DNA of 64,000 nt from Merluccius polli (GCA_030340625.1 JAOPHQ010004277.1:242442-306441); one strand, 5' to 3'; positions 9,898 to 21,680 are shown, numbered from the stretch's first letter. Numbers and translations are program-made. The notes: generated by a model from the letters alone, not told the origin.

Positions 9898-12800
9898 TGA
9901 GGGGGTTATCATTAACTTAGAAAACCACGATCCCTACCTCACCCTAAAGGTGGAAGGAGAAGACATCCGTTTCCTGGTAGACACGGGAGCAACATGCTCG
10001 TGTTTAAAACAGCTAGGAAACAGGGCGCCACCTCTATCCTCCAGATCCCTCACCACTATGGGCCTCTCCGGGGTTGCCCAAAACCTCCCCTACACAACCC
10101 CCCTCCGAGTAGAAGGAATAGGACAAGACTTTTCCCTCCACTCTTTTCTCTACTCTCCCGACTGCCCAGTGTCCCTCATGGGACGAGACCTACTGTTCAA
10201 ATTCAGAGCTACCATCAGATGCGGACGGCATTCCCCAACACGCTCCCCACCAGGACCCTCCCAGTTCTTCCCAGTAATCAACACACCGCCAAACCCCCCA
10301 GAGACTAACGACATCTACTGGATAAAACAGATCGACGAAGGGGCCGCGACCATCCTCACCGACTACGCAAACTGGAAACCCTGGATTGATGCTCACGGAT
10401 GCTTCCACCCCCCGCCAGACCCCCCTCACACCACCTTGGCGGTCCACAGACAGCCAGATGAACTGTATCAAGATGAATGGAACCAACACATGGAAGAGAC
10501 GCGAATACAGATCGCCCACCAAGACATCTACATCGGATCGGAAGGAGTCGCCCTTGCACTCCTAGATGAAGAACTGGAGCAGTGGTACGACGTTTCTGGG
10601 TCAGTACCCCACCTCACATTGGGTATTGCCCCTAACCGCTTCGCCTCCAGCCTAGGTCCCATGATCAAAGAAGCAATACAGAGCGAGTGGCGACCTACCA
10701 AGAACCCCCTGGTCCATTGCCAGAAGGGGGGGAAGATGATCCGGATAAGCACCCTAAAAAGGACAACGACAGGGGTGGGGCAGCATGTTACCAGACAAAG
10801 AATCGTCCCTCCTACCCCACCTCCCACAGAGATGGATCTCGACGTGGAAACCATGCTCCAAAAGCTCCCACAACACCTGTGGGCCAAGGGCCCATACGAC
10901 GTGGGCCTAACTCATCATGAAGTCACCATCCCAATAAAAGAAGGATGTACGCCCTGCTGGAAGATGCAGTATAGGGTACGTCCCGAAGCTGAAGCAGGGA
11001 TCTCCAAGACCATCAAAGGGCTCAAAGAAGCAGGGGTACTGGTACCCAGCCAGTCCGCCTGGAACACCCCCATACGTCAAGAAAGCAGATGGGAAGACCT
11101 GGCGCATGGCCCACGATCTCCGCGAAGTAAATGAAAGAACCGCAGGACCTGTGGAGAAAGTACCAAACCCCCAAGTAGCCCTACACCACGTAGGGCCTCA
11201 ACACAAGTGGTTCTCTGCCATTGATCTAGCAAATGCATTTTTCTGCGTCCAGCTGGCCCCAGAATCCCGAGACATATTTGCATTCACATGGCAAGGAGAA
11301 CACCTCACCTACACCAGGATGCCCCAAGGGTATCGAAGCACACCAACAATTTTCAACGGCTTCGTCCGAGAAGACCTCCAGACCATAGACGTCCCTGAAG
11401 GAGTGGTGATCGTCCAGTACGTAGATGATATCCTCGTCGCCGGAGAGACCAAAGAACAGTGCCTCCAGGGAACAGAACAAGTCCTCCAGACCCTGGCCAT
11501 CGCCGGATACAAATGCAAACAAGAAAAACTCCACCTCGCCCAGCCCCATGTGGTGTTCCTTGGACGGAGGATAGGAGAAGACGTGAGAGGGATGACCCAG
11601 GAATCAAAGACGGCCATCTTGCAGCACCCAAAACCAACCACCGTTCAACAGATGATGGCCTTCCTGGGGTTGTGCAATTACAGCAGACAGTATGTGCAAG
11701 ACTACACCGAGAAGACAGCAGAACTGAGAGGGATGATCACAGCCCAAGGCGCCAGAAACCTGAAAGCCAAACTTGAATGGACGGAGCCAGCCGAAAAGGC
11801 CTTTGAACACCTAAAAACAAGTCTACACGAAGCTGCAGCACTCCAGGCCCCCGACTATGAACAACCATTCCATCTAGACGTCACCCACAGGGGCCCATAT
11901 GTCAGTGGGGTCCTGTGGCAGAGGCAGCAAGGGGCCCGAAGAGTCCTCCACTACCACAGTGGGACATTGGAGGCCAGCGAGCAAGGGCTGCCCCCGTGTG
12001 CAAAACACCTCCTTGCCACAGCCCAAACCCTGAAGAAGACAGCAGGGATCACACTGAACTACCCCACAGTGGTCCACACCTCTCATGGAGTAAAAGAAGT
12101 AGTGGAAAGCAGCGCGTTCGCCCTCACCACAGCTAAAAAGACCTGACACGTTGAAGAAATACTGCTAAGCCCCAACGTGTCCTACACCACCGAAGGAGTC
12201 AAGATGTCTGATGATCTCTGCGCAGGGACCGGAGGCACACCTCACCAGTGCTGGCCCCGGATACAGAAAGCCCTCAAACTCAGAGATGACCTAAAAGGTG
12301 AACCTATAGAAGATCCAAGTGACACTTGGTACACCGATGGGTGCTGCTATAAAAACCCTGCGGGGGAGAACATAGCCTCGTGGGCCGTCGTACAGACCAT
12401 GGAAGACGGGACATTGACGACTCTACGAAGCGGACTGGAAACTACTCGCCCCTCGTCCCAAAGAGCAGAACTACGAGCCCTGGTCGAAGCCCTGGAAAAC
12501 TCTGCAGGGCTGCGGGTGAACATCTATACCGACAGCAATTACGTTTATGAACTCGTGCATGTAAATGCCTCCCAAGCCATTGAAAGAGGGATGAAGACAT
12601 CGGGCGGGGCCCACGTAAAACACGCCGACCTAATACTCCGACTGGCCGCCAGTATCCAGAACCCAAAAGAAGTGGCGGTCATGAAGTGCCGAGGTCACGG
12701 CCGGACAGAGAACGGTGTTACAAAAGGAAATAACGCCGCTGACCAAGCTGCCAAAGACGCTGGAGGCTACAAACCCCCAACCCTCCAACTGATGAATCAA

Positions 12801-14135
12801 GCCGACGAAAGCCCCAAAGGGGGAATCGAAGACCTTGCCCAAATGCAAAAGCACGCCAGTCCAGAAGAAGAAAACAGATGGCTCCATAAAAAATGTCGGA
12901 GAGATGAGAAGGGAATCTACCGACACCCTGACGGCCGGCCAGCAATCACTACCAAAGCGCTAACCCTGATGATACACTCAGAACATTCCCGGGGACACCA
13001 AGGCCCCCGAGTGACCATCGACCCCATAGACAGTCACTACTATCACCCACACAGTTTAGAGATGGCCAAAGAAATGATCCAGAATTGCATTCCCTGTCAG
13101 CGCCACAACCCCCAGAAAGGGATACCCCGCCCCCCAGGGAAATTCCCAGTTCCCCACCTACCCTTTCAGGAGATATGCATTGACTACACAGATATGGGAC
13201 GGGACTTGAGGGTGGGCGGGTACCGATACCTTTTAGTGATAGTGTGTAGATTCTCAGGATGGGTAGAGGCTTATCCTACTAAGAAAGAAGATGCTGAGAC
13301 AGTAGTTAGAATACTAACAACTGAGATTGTACCCCGATGGGGGTACCCAAAAGTGATCGCGTCAGACAATGGCACTCACTTCGCTAATGCCCTGGTAACC
13401 AAAGTAGAGGAAGGGTTAGGGATAGCACACCGATACGGATCGGTGTACCACCCCCAGAGCCAGGGATTAGTCGAACGAGCAAACCTGTCACTCAAACAGA
13501 CTATGAGCAAACTTTTAGAAGCAGACTCGCGACGAACGGTGTCCACTATGGCCAAAGACGATGTAGTAACGTCCATAGCTAAATACAAACAAATGTCATG
13601 GTTGTCAGCACTCCCACTCGCGCTGATGGCCGTCAGAGCAGCCCCTCAGGCCCGAACGGGGCTATCCCCGTTTGAACTCATTACAGGGAGACCTATGCCA
13701 GGGCCCTACACACCGGTAGAACCCTTATCAGATCAGTTAGAAGATCAACTGTTTAGGTATTGCACTGCCCTAACCCAAGCAACCCAAGATTTACACTTCC
13801 AGGTGACGACCACCCAGGAGAAGAAGGAGGCGAGCCCGGCGGTCCAACCAGGAGAGTGGGTGTGGGTCAAAGCTGCCAAACGAGCTTTCCCAGGGCCCAG
13901 GTGGAAAGGGCCCTACCAGGTCCGACTGGCCACCCCCTTCTCAGCCGCTCTCGACACCCCACACGGCCGGAGGTGGCACCACCTGACCCGACTCCGGAAG
14001 GCCGACCCCCCTGGCACCGACAGCCTACACGACACCAGCCGCCGCCTCCAGGACACCGCCGGAGAAGAACCCGAAGATCCAGACCAGGGTCACCATGGCT
14101 CCCCAACCCCGTCCACCCCCCCCAATCTGCACTAG
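9878..14135 (+). pseudogene. pol: ERV pol: protease, RT, RNase H, integrase, with one frameshift and one stop
   Basis: Domains in order: retroviral aspartic protease with DTGA (near 9980); an unusual ~180-residue insert (about 10300-10830) with two HxTL motifs; reverse transcriptase with YVDD near 11418; connection; RNase H with YTDGCC near 12331; integrase with an HHCC finger (about 12975-13105), catalytic D, D (SDNGTHF) and E; and a C-terminal WKGPYQV module near 13903. A frameshift near 11080 joins two RT frames, and TGA at 12144-12146 interrupts the region before RNase H. All other key residues are present. The 3' end overlaps env by 41 bp in a different frame. The enzyme set is complete, but this copy cannot be translated through without correcting two lesions. 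Confidence 0.93.
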
Positions 14136-16278
14136 CAAGTGGGAAACCACGGCAGCCCTCGTGACAGCCTGCTTCCTCGTGTTAGGATGGATCATGCTCC
14201 TGGTTGCATCCCTTACTAGGAGCAGGGGAGGACACAGCTACACCATCACCTACAACATCACCCCCGAAGACGAGCCCCCAGCTACGATCCCACCATCCCC
14301 GAAATCCATCCCCTTCAACCTGAGACATCTGAGACGGCGACGACAAGTAGGCCCCAACAAAGATCCTGGCGACGACGCCTGCGTGAAGAAGTATGGAGGA
14401 ATTACCCTGGACTACATCCTAGGCAGCAGTACGGTATTCAAGTTTGATCTGTGTGATGTTATAAACTGTGGCGGAAACCCGGCTGCCTGGAAAGACTACG
14501 AAATATATCTGTGTGATAGCTACCCTAGTTTTGTGGGAAACCCCAACATATACCCACGGCGTGTGGGGTGTGGTGGTTGGGAGACACTGTTGTGGGGAAC
14601 GGGGGCACTTCGGGAGGGGGGCGAATATATCAAAGAACGACCCCGGTATGCAAGAACCCACCTATTCCAAAAATCAGGATCAGTCGCACGTACCCATACC
14701 AGAGGAGGGGTAGATGTATTCCTCACGTTAGAAAAAGTCACCTCAAATCCCTACGTCAAAGAAACCGCGGCATGTGGGAAAGAAAACAACACATTATACC
14801 TTGCTCTCGGAGTAGTTCAAACCGGAACCGATCCTACCGGCCTAATCAAAATTCGATTGCTAAATCCCCCCGTCGCTAAAAATAAAACGAGTTCTCGCGG
14901 TTCCAAGAAAAAGAACACTTTTCCTCCTCTCCAAAGTAAAGGAGGCCCTCCCCGACACGGGGTGTCCACCTTCAATCTCGACACTATGGGAACTGCAGAT
15001 ACGATTCTCCTGATGACCAATGGCCCATCCAATAATCAATGGTTAAGATGGATAATAGCATCGGCTCGGGGGGTGGGTATGGAAGATTGCGTAGCTTGCG
15101 CGGCAGCTAGGCCCCTCTTAGTCAGTACCCCCATTAGCATGAATCCAGCAACCGACGCGGTAGGAAGCCGATGTGCCATAGCCCTCTTTATGAAGAAAGA
15201 CCCAGCGAACTGCGCCACCCTGAGTAGTGTGTTCCCTCCTGGACTAAACAATTCTATTGCCCCCGCGTTCAAAATAGGAGGTAGCAACTATACTTGCCTT
15301 CAGCGCGAGTTAGGAAATACCAAGACTGTCGGGAAACTGGCGCAGAACCTTTGTGCCACGACCATTAACGTAACTACGTGGAAGAATGTCACCCGGCTTA
15401 GCATAGGGCGAAAGGGCCTGTATTGGCTGTGTGGTCCAACTACCTTACTGCTAACCTTACCCTCGACCTGGAATGGTAGATGTACTCTAGTCAGATTGGT
15501 CGTTCCTATAACCATGGTCGGACCAACAGAGATTGCCGCAATTGCCACCAAAGGAGGTAGAAAGAAGCGGCATGCCGGTAGCGAATGGGATGCCGCCGAC
15601 CGAGATACTTGGATCGATAGCATAGGAGTCCCTCGCGGAGTCCCCAACGAGTTCAAACTAGTAGACCAAATCGCGGCCGGATTCGAGAACCTCCCCATAA
15701 TATCTGCCTTGTTCCCTGTGACCCCTAACAAAAACATTGATCGGATTAACTACATACATTACAATGTGCAGAAGTTATCAAACCGGACCAGAGACGCCGT
15801 TACGGGTCTCTCCGAACAATTAGCCGCTACATCCCTGATGGCGTTTCAAAACCGACTGGCACTAGATATGCTCCTAGCCGAGAAGGGTGGGGTATGTGCC
15901 ATGTTTGGAGACCAATGCTGTACATTCATTCCCAATAATACCGCTCCAGATGGTTCTGTTACTAAGGCCTTAGCAGGGTTGAGAGCCCTCTCCAATCAGA
16001 TGGCTGAGGATTCTGGGGTAGAAAACCCCCTTGAGGAATGGTTCACAGGAATATTTGGGAAATGGAAAGCATTCATGATGTCACTGTTTATGTCTATCGC
16101 CGTATTCTCCGCCATTTTGATTACATGCGGGTGTTGTGGCATACCTTGTATGCGTGCGCTAATTGTAAAACTAATCAATCGGGCCATCACCGCTGAAAGT
16201 GACAAAAACCTACAGATGCTGATGTACGCAACAGAGGAGGAGGAGTCCAACCGTTGGGGAAATGTCTACATGGGGTGA
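14095..16278 (+). CDS. env: ERV envelope glycoprotein, intact
   Basis: A 727-codon frame with ATG in a strong context (CACCATGG). It has a hydrophobic leader at residues ~19-42, a polybasic RRRR at 80-83, a CxxC (CVAC) at 332-335 in the surface subunit, a furin-type RKKR at 489-492 at the surface/transmembrane boundary, an immunosuppressive-domain-like stretch before CX6CC (C601 and CC608-609), a membrane span around 655-678 and a short Cys-rich tail. CxxC plus CX6CC predicts disulfide-linked subunits, as in gammaretroviruses. There is no hydrophobic stretch right after RKKR, so any fusion peptide is internal. Env is the only intact gene of this provirus. Expression would need spliced RNA. 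Whether it still fuses membranes is unknown. Confidence 0.93.
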   Translation: MAPQPRPPPPICTSKWETTAALVTACFLVLGWIMLLVASLTRSRGGHSYTITYNITPEDEPPATIPPSPKSIPFNLRHLRRRRQVGPNKDPGDDACVKKYGGITLDYILGSSTVFKFDLCDVINCGGNPAAWKDYEIYLCDSYPSFVGNPNIYPRRVGCGGWETLLWGTGALREGGEYIKERPRYARTHLFQKSGSVARTHTRGGVDVFLTLEKVTSNPYVKETAACGKENNTLYLALGVVQTGTDPTGLIKIRLLNPPVAKNKTSSRGSKKKNTFPPLQSKGGPPRHGVSTFNLDTMGTADTILLMTNGPSNNQWLRWIIASARGVGMEDCVACAAARPLLVSTPISMNPATDAVGSRCAIALFMKKDPANCATLSSVFPPGLNNSIAPAFKIGGSNYTCLQRELGNTKTVGKLAQNLCATTINVTTWKNVTRLSIGRKGLYWLCGPTTLLLTLPSTWNGRCTLVRLVVPITMVGPTEIAAIATKGGRKKRHAGSEWDAADRDTWIDSIGVPRGVPNEFKLVDQIAAGFENLPIISALFPVTPNKNIDRINYIHYNVQKLSNRTRDAVTGLSEQLAATSLMAFQNRLALDMLLAEKGGVCAMFGDQCCTFIPNNTAPDGSVTKALAGLRALSNQMAEDSGVENPLEEWFTGIFGKWKAFMMSLFMSIAVFSAILITCGCCGIPCMRALIVKLINRAITAESDKNLQMLMYATEEEESNRWGNVYMG

Positions 16279-16812
16279 TGTGCAAAATGTGTACCGCTGT
16301 TCCTTACTCATAGGTCAACTCCTTACTCGGCCAAGTTATAAAATCGAGATGGAAGGAAGCCTATTTTGGCGACCGCCCATGAGGGCTGAGGAAAAGGAGG
16401 GGGCCATCCCCTGCCCCGCTAAAATATATATTCTATACTGATGAGTGCCTAACCAAATGAGTATGATAACCTGAATGATTATATGTTGAAAAGTATATGA
16501 TATGATGAGTATGATAACCCAAGTGATTATGTGTTAACAAAATCAGGGATTACCTGATAACTGGATACGACAACTGCCTCATGATGATGATGATGATGAT
16601 GATAATGATGATTGTACATTGATGATTTTATTCCTACCACGGGTGAATGCGCTCGGAGATTCGAGTCGAGTAGTGGGTTTTTTACTCGCCCATAAGGTGA
16701 GGTTCCCCCCTCGGCGTGGAGGAGAAGTATTTGAGGAAAACACCTATGTGTCCTATTCCAAGAGTAATTTCCCAACATGTGAAAGTGCTCCTGAAGAGCA
16801 CTTGAGAGGGAT
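16279..16812 (+). other. ERV segment between env and the 3' LTR
   Basis: No gene is seen. It holds a purine-rich GAGGAAAAGGAGGGGG at about 16388, a (TGA)n microsatellite near 16580-16612, and a short purine run, GAGAGGGA, just before the LTR start. That run is the best candidate for the polypurine tract priming plus-strand synthesis. Confidence 0.6.
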
Positions 16813-17488
16813 TGTTGTTGGAAAAGTGCCCCCCTGAAAGAATTGTTGCATTATTGTTATAGAAAGAGGAACCAATGGACTATTAAAATACACTCACATA
16901 GTGGACAAATGGACTGTCACTGATGAAAAAAAAGGACCTACACACACATGATGGACAAAGTACACGTCTTTAATGTACAAAACAGGTGACATAAGCAGTA
17001 CATGTGGCAAATAACACACCTATTTGTGATAAACTGACCCAAATTGCACATATATAGCGGACAAAGTACATGACAGTGAATTTGACCCCCCTGTAAAACT
17101 AGGAACTGAAACCAGACAGCAGAGAAGGCCGGTGATAAAGACTTCACCCCGATAACCTCCATCTGGAGCACCAATAGGGAACTGACCCCTCCTGATAGAG
17201 AAGAAGGGGGGGGTCGACACAGGCAGTAAAACTGCTGATTATATAAAGAAAGACCTGGACTGCCTGCATTGCGCTTATCCGGAGACAAGCCCTAAGCAGG
17301 GGTGTCTCAGTTCTCTTGCAAACTTTTAGTACTAATCGGTTAAGTGCCCCTCACACTCTGTGCTCATTTGATCAGGTGTTGTAATTTGTAATTGTTGAAT
17401 AAATCCAGACACATAGGTGAAACCTCCTTCGTTGTATTGGCCTCCTCTCTTTTTTTTCCATCGTCCGTCTTATTGTTTTTTAACGACA
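16813..17488 (+). repeat. ERV 3' LTR
   Basis: This is the same length as the 5' LTR (676 bp), with about eight mismatches by eye: two near the start, one in the A-run near 16927, one near 17011, two near 17261-17273 and two near 17319. It is followed directly by GTAC, the target duplication. Confidence 0.95.
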
Positions 17489-17814
17489 GTACCCAACCCT
17501 AACTGTGAGTATCTTTTGCTTAATACATTTTGTTCTCAAATGATTGCATGTTGTTGAAAATTACTAGATGGTAGGGATGTGCACGAGTCGTTGCTGCGCT
17601 TAGTAGTCGGTACCATTGCACTATTGATAGAAATATGCATATAGGAATTAGGTCATGCTTTTAATAGGCCTAACTATCCAACGTTAAACAATGTGTAGTT
17701 TTAGTCTAGGAAATCTGAGAAAATTTCACCCAACCCAGGACTAATTGCAACAGAACATTTTTTTTGTATATCATTTTTGTTTTGTATATCATTGTTTTGT
17801 TGTATTCAGCTCAT

Positions 17815-18253
17815 GAAGCCTTCCCATTTACCATACCAAACTGTCCTCCCATATCGGCTTCTGCCATGTACGATGTCCAGAAGCTAATGCTGCCACATAC
17901 TACTGTTAGATGGGCCACTTGTCCAGTGTTATCTTGTTGCGTACCCTATTGCATACTACAGCTCAACAGCCAGAAGAGGATGGGCTCCCCCTTTTAAGTC
18001 TAGGTTCTGCTCAAGGTTTCTTCCATGAGTATGGGAGTTTTTCCTTGCCACTGTTGCCATATGGCATGCTTATAGGGGGCAAAGATTTAATGGTTGAGCT
18101 AAAAGCTAAATACTAATATTTTCTCCTTTTTTATCGTGTTAAATGTTCCTGATTGTCTTAAATCTTCTAAAATGTAAAGCACTTTGAGCTGCATTCTGTG
18201 TATGAAAGGTGCTATACAAATAAAGTTTATTATTATTATTATTATTATTATTA
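17815..18253 (+). mobile_element. L2-type LINE 3' tail
   Basis: The text contains the word GGTTTCTTCCATGAGTATGG followed by GGGAGTTTTTCCTTGCCACTG, then AAAGCACTTTGAGCTGC and GCTATACAAATAAAG, and it ends in a (TTA)n run at about 18228-18253. This is the familiar 3' untranslated end of fish L2-like LINEs. The coding part is missing because of 5' truncation. Nothing is recognised in 17493-17814. Confidence 0.65.
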
Positions 18254-18979
18254 AAAGTCTAGGAAAATACAAGTGGTGGAACATTGTCAAAATTGGCATC
18301 ATTTGTGCATAGGTCAAAGACCGGAAAACTGTACAGTTTACTGATACACAAAAGTTTATAATTTGTTCTGGTCATACTAAACATGTATATGACAAAATAA
18401 ACCTGAGCTCCAAATCATGTTTATTGGATGTTTCCTGTAGTATAAGAAACTAGAAATACATATTTATTTGTATAAATCTGCAGTTTAAATTAGTGTCAGT
18501 GACGTTGTGCCCATTGACTAAGGGAGGCACGTGGTCTAACAAATTTAATCTGGATCAAAATGATCCGGATTTGGAAATTCCATTTTTTGCTATTCAGGAT
18601 CAGGTAATCCGTCTTACTTTTATGCCGGTTTTTCAAAGCAACATTGGACTGGATCACCCTGATCCAGATGCACAGTTTTCAAGATTACCAAATCCGGATT
18701 ACCAGTGCTCTAAATGGGACAACATACCACAATGTGGGCTACCAGCTATGTAAAGAACAATAGGTAGAAGAGCCAACATGGGGTCACTGTAAGTGTTTCT
18801 TATTTTGAGACAAAACAAAAAATAACATAAACATCCACTTCCATTCATAATTTCTTTTATGACCCCTCATCTGAGCCACAACAAATAAAAAACAAATTAC
18901 ATTAACATTGTGGATATTTTGAAAATGTTTTCAATAAAAAAAAGGCTAAATGTCCAATAGTTAACAAAATAAAGAATGT

Positions 18980-19708
18980 TCAGGGTTCTTCTTCATCTGA
19001 GAAGGAGAGACCAGCATTTTCAAGCCCTGCTTTTAGGAGGCAGATCTGAAGTTTCGCTTTGGTTTGCTGCAGTTTGGTTAGCTTGATTTGTTCCTCTGCC
19101 AGGAGTATCTGTGCTTCTGCTCTTTCAGTTTCTCGTTCAAGAAGTGATTCATAGGCATCATCATTATAATTTGTCAAAGGACGCTTCAAGCCTCTTTTCT
19201 GAGCTCCTGTGACTGCTGGCTCTACCAGTGAGGATCCAGGTTGTTCTTCAATAATAGGGCTGAGATCCAGAATAAATGTTTCCTCTGCATTAGGAGGAAC
19301 TGGCTCACTTTCCTCTACAATCGTAGGCTCACCATCCCCTACAACACCATGAATCCCATGCAGAGCTTTAGAGTTCTCACCTCCAATAATGTCCAAAACC
19401 ACATCTGTGTATTCACCTTTCTTAAAGGGTTTGTTGCCTGTTTGGGTGTTTTTTGCTTCAGCAAGGTCCTTTGTTGCTCTGGCCCTCAGATTCTTCCATC
19501 TAAATTTCACTTGCTCCAAGGTCCTCTTCTGGCCAGACCCCATTGCATTCACATTCTGGGTGATTTCAACCCAAATGTCTTTCTTCCTTTTGTTAGTCAC
19601 CATTCCACCCGCAACAGAGCTTCCTACTATTGAGGCATAATGGCACTTAACACCCTCCAGCAGTGCATGGGTTTCTGCAACAGTGAAATTAGGTCCTTTT
19701 GAGGCCAT
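18980..19708 (-). CDS. Harbinger Myb/SANT-like DNA-binding protein
   Basis: A 242-codon intact frame with ATG at 19708. The N-terminal ~90 residues are a Myb/SANT-like module of the NAIF1/Harbinger type, with FTVAETHALLEGV at the start and WKNLRARATKD in the recognition-helix region. An acidic middle follows (near 19290-19320). The C-terminal ~60 residues are a Glu/Leu-rich, coiled-coil-like segment (residues ~180-235). In this superfamily the protein binds element ends and brings the nuclease to the nucleus. Its frame is open while the transposase next to it is broken. Confidence 0.8.
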   Translation of the reverse strand: MASKGPNFTVAETHALLEGVKCHYASIVGSSVAGGMVTNKRKKDIWVEITQNVNAMGSGQKRTLEQVKFRWKNLRARATKDLAEAKNTQTGNKPFKKGEYTDVVLDIIGGENSKALHGIHGVVGDGEPTIVEESEPVPPNAEETFILDLSPIIEEQPGSSLVEPAVTGAQKRGLKRPLTNYNDDAYESLLERETERAEAQILLAEEQIKLTKLQQTKAKLQICLLKAGLENAGLSFSDEEEP

Positions 19709-19869
19709 GGTTCCACCTCATCTGTTGTAGTGAACATAGTATTTATAGGCCTTGGGCATGATTGATTTAATTGAACACAAGCCAAAGCATGTCAGCTAAT
19801 GAGTGGGTGGGTATTTGACAGCCATCTTATATTCAGCCTTTCTCAGAGGACTTAGAGAGAGGCACTGAC

Positions 19870-20863
19870 ATGGCAGGTATTGTCCATCGCAACCACCATT
19901 TTGGTGGAAGAGGATACTATCAAAGGGTGTATGTTGAGCGTGCAAAACCACTGAAGCAATACACCACTGAAGAACTGCATGCTCGCTTTCGCTTTGGTAA
20001 TGCTGATATTAAGTACATTGCAGAGCTTGTCAGGCCAAAACTTCAACGGAGAACCCGAAGGAGCCACAGTCTGTCTGTGGAAGAACAGGTCCTCATTGGT
20101 CTGCGTTTCTATGCATCTGGGACTTTCTACCAAGTTGTTGGTGACAATATAGGAGCGGACAAATCAAATGTGAGTGATGTAGTGAAAGCTATGTCAATTG
20201 CATTGGCCAGCCTGGTCAACCAGTTTGTTTCACTTCCAAAGGATGACCAGATTGCCCAGACCAAGCACAAGGTTTTTTGGGGGGGGAACTTGCCCAATAC
20301 TATTGGGGTTATTGACTGCACTCATGTACATATCCAAGCGCCTCATGAGAGGGATTGATGAGGGATCAACCGAAAGGGGAGGCGCAGCGTCAACATCCAA
20401 CTTGTGGGCGAAGCTGACCTCATCATCACAAACTGTGTCGTGAAGTGGCCTGGGTCTGTTCATGATGCACGTATCCTGAGAGAGAGTGCTTTATACAGAG
20501 AGCTCCAATCCAACCGACCGGATGGCATAATATTAGGAGACAGTGCCTATCCACTCCTACCATGGCTGATGACTCCTTTTCTTGCAGCAACCACACCTGC
20601 GCAGGCATGCTTCAACACTGCTCATGAAGAGACGCTTTGCATGCCTTAACTACTTGCGAGTGGAACCACAGGGAGCATGCAACATAATACTTGCATGTAT
20701 TGTCCTGCACAACATCGCTACCAGGTGCAATGTCCCTTTCTGTGATGATGTTTATGATGCACCTGAGCCTGTTGAAGAACCAGACCAACCTCTGGCGTTC
20801 TGTCAGAATGAGGGACTGACTGGACGTGTAGTAAGGGATGCAATTGTTAGAAATTATTTTTGA
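19870..20863 (+). pseudogene. Harbinger (HARBI1-like) transposase, broken
   Basis: The frame starts at ATG 19870 with an N-terminal helix-rich region, then the first catalytic block, GVIDCTHV (near 20308). TGA at 20356-20358 interrupts it. The same frame reopens with the second catalytic block, WPGSVHDARI, near 20450. After about 20630 the protein continues in another frame (to 20863), and the segment that should hold the third catalytic acidic residue appears deleted. The nuclease is therefore dead by two independent lesions. It is divergent from the Myb-like gene upstream. Confidence 0.85.
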
Positions 20864-21680
20864 CAGGTACATCTCTGATGATTGTTTCTTTGAAATTAAT
20901 ATACAGTGATGAATGACAGAAACATTTAATATATTATTTTTGTTTGTTATTGAAATCTGTTTGGGGGATTATTTCATGGGGACAAGATCATTTTTATTTT
21001 ATTTACTATTTTTTTTAACTTACTATTACATCAATACTTTGCTATACTGAAAGGCTTAATTGGTAGCCTATGTCTACTTTATCTACTTTATCATTGTAAC
21101 GGTTAAACAGGTCAAGTGCAAAATATAAATAAAAGTATATACACTTAATGATACAAATGTTTTATTTGACCAATTTTATAGTTTTACTACCTTTTCTTCC
21201 TGGAATCCACCTTGAAATCCTACCCCCTGTTGGGATCAGGATAATCCTGTTTTTTTTTTAAAGTTTTGAACAACACAAACTGAAGGTTTGATCCAGATTA
21301 AAACTAGGTTTGGATTCCATGATCTAATCTGATTTCAGATTCCTTCTTTCCCTTTTGAACAACCCATTTTCAAGATTTGATCCAATCCGATAACCAAAAT
21401 CCGATCAGCTTACATTTGAACCACTGGCCCATGGGGATGAAGCTTGAGGAAGAAGGCTTCAGAGTTGTTCGTAGTGATGGAGATGCCGACTTGTTGATAG
21501 TGCACACAGCAGTGCAGGTGGCAAGGACACAAGAATCTTGTTGCTGGTGAAGATACAGACCTGCTAGTTCTGCTGTGCCACCATGTAAATCTAGAAAGCC
21601 GTAAGATCTTCATTATAACAGAGCCCAAACAGGCTGCAAAAAGTGTGGAACATTCACAACCTAAAAAAATACCTAGGTAG

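Larger units (their letters stand above)
2943..17488 (+). mobile_element. Full-length gamma-type endogenous retrovirus
   Basis: A 14.5-kb provirus flanked by a perfect 4-bp duplication, GTAC, at 2939-2942 and 17489-17492. It has 676-bp LTRs that start TGTTGTTGG and end ACGACA, a primer site matching tRNA-Trp, gag, pol in the same frame after UAG, and env in another frame overlapping pol by 41 bp. UAG between gag and pol, a CX6CC Env and a simple gene set are gammaretrovirus features. The tRNA-Trp-type primer site is more typical of alpharetroviruses. The LTRs differ at about eight positions that I can count by eye, so the insertion looks recent. Even so, gag carries two frameshifts and a stop, and pol a frameshift and a stop. 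The 3.6-kb leader is unusually long. Confidence 0.95.
18480..21430. mobile_element. PIF/Harbinger DNA transposon, degraded
   Basis: Two divergent genes face away from a ~160-bp shared promoter region: a Myb/SANT-like DNA-binding protein on the minus strand and a HARBI1-like DDE nuclease on the plus strand. This is the standard PIF/Harbinger arrangement. Both outer flanks (18540-18720 and 21230-21420) carry many scattered GGATC/GGATT words in both orientations, which could be binding sites for the Myb-like partner. I could not place the terminal inverted repeats or the 3-bp duplication, so the limits are approximate. Confidence 0.7.
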
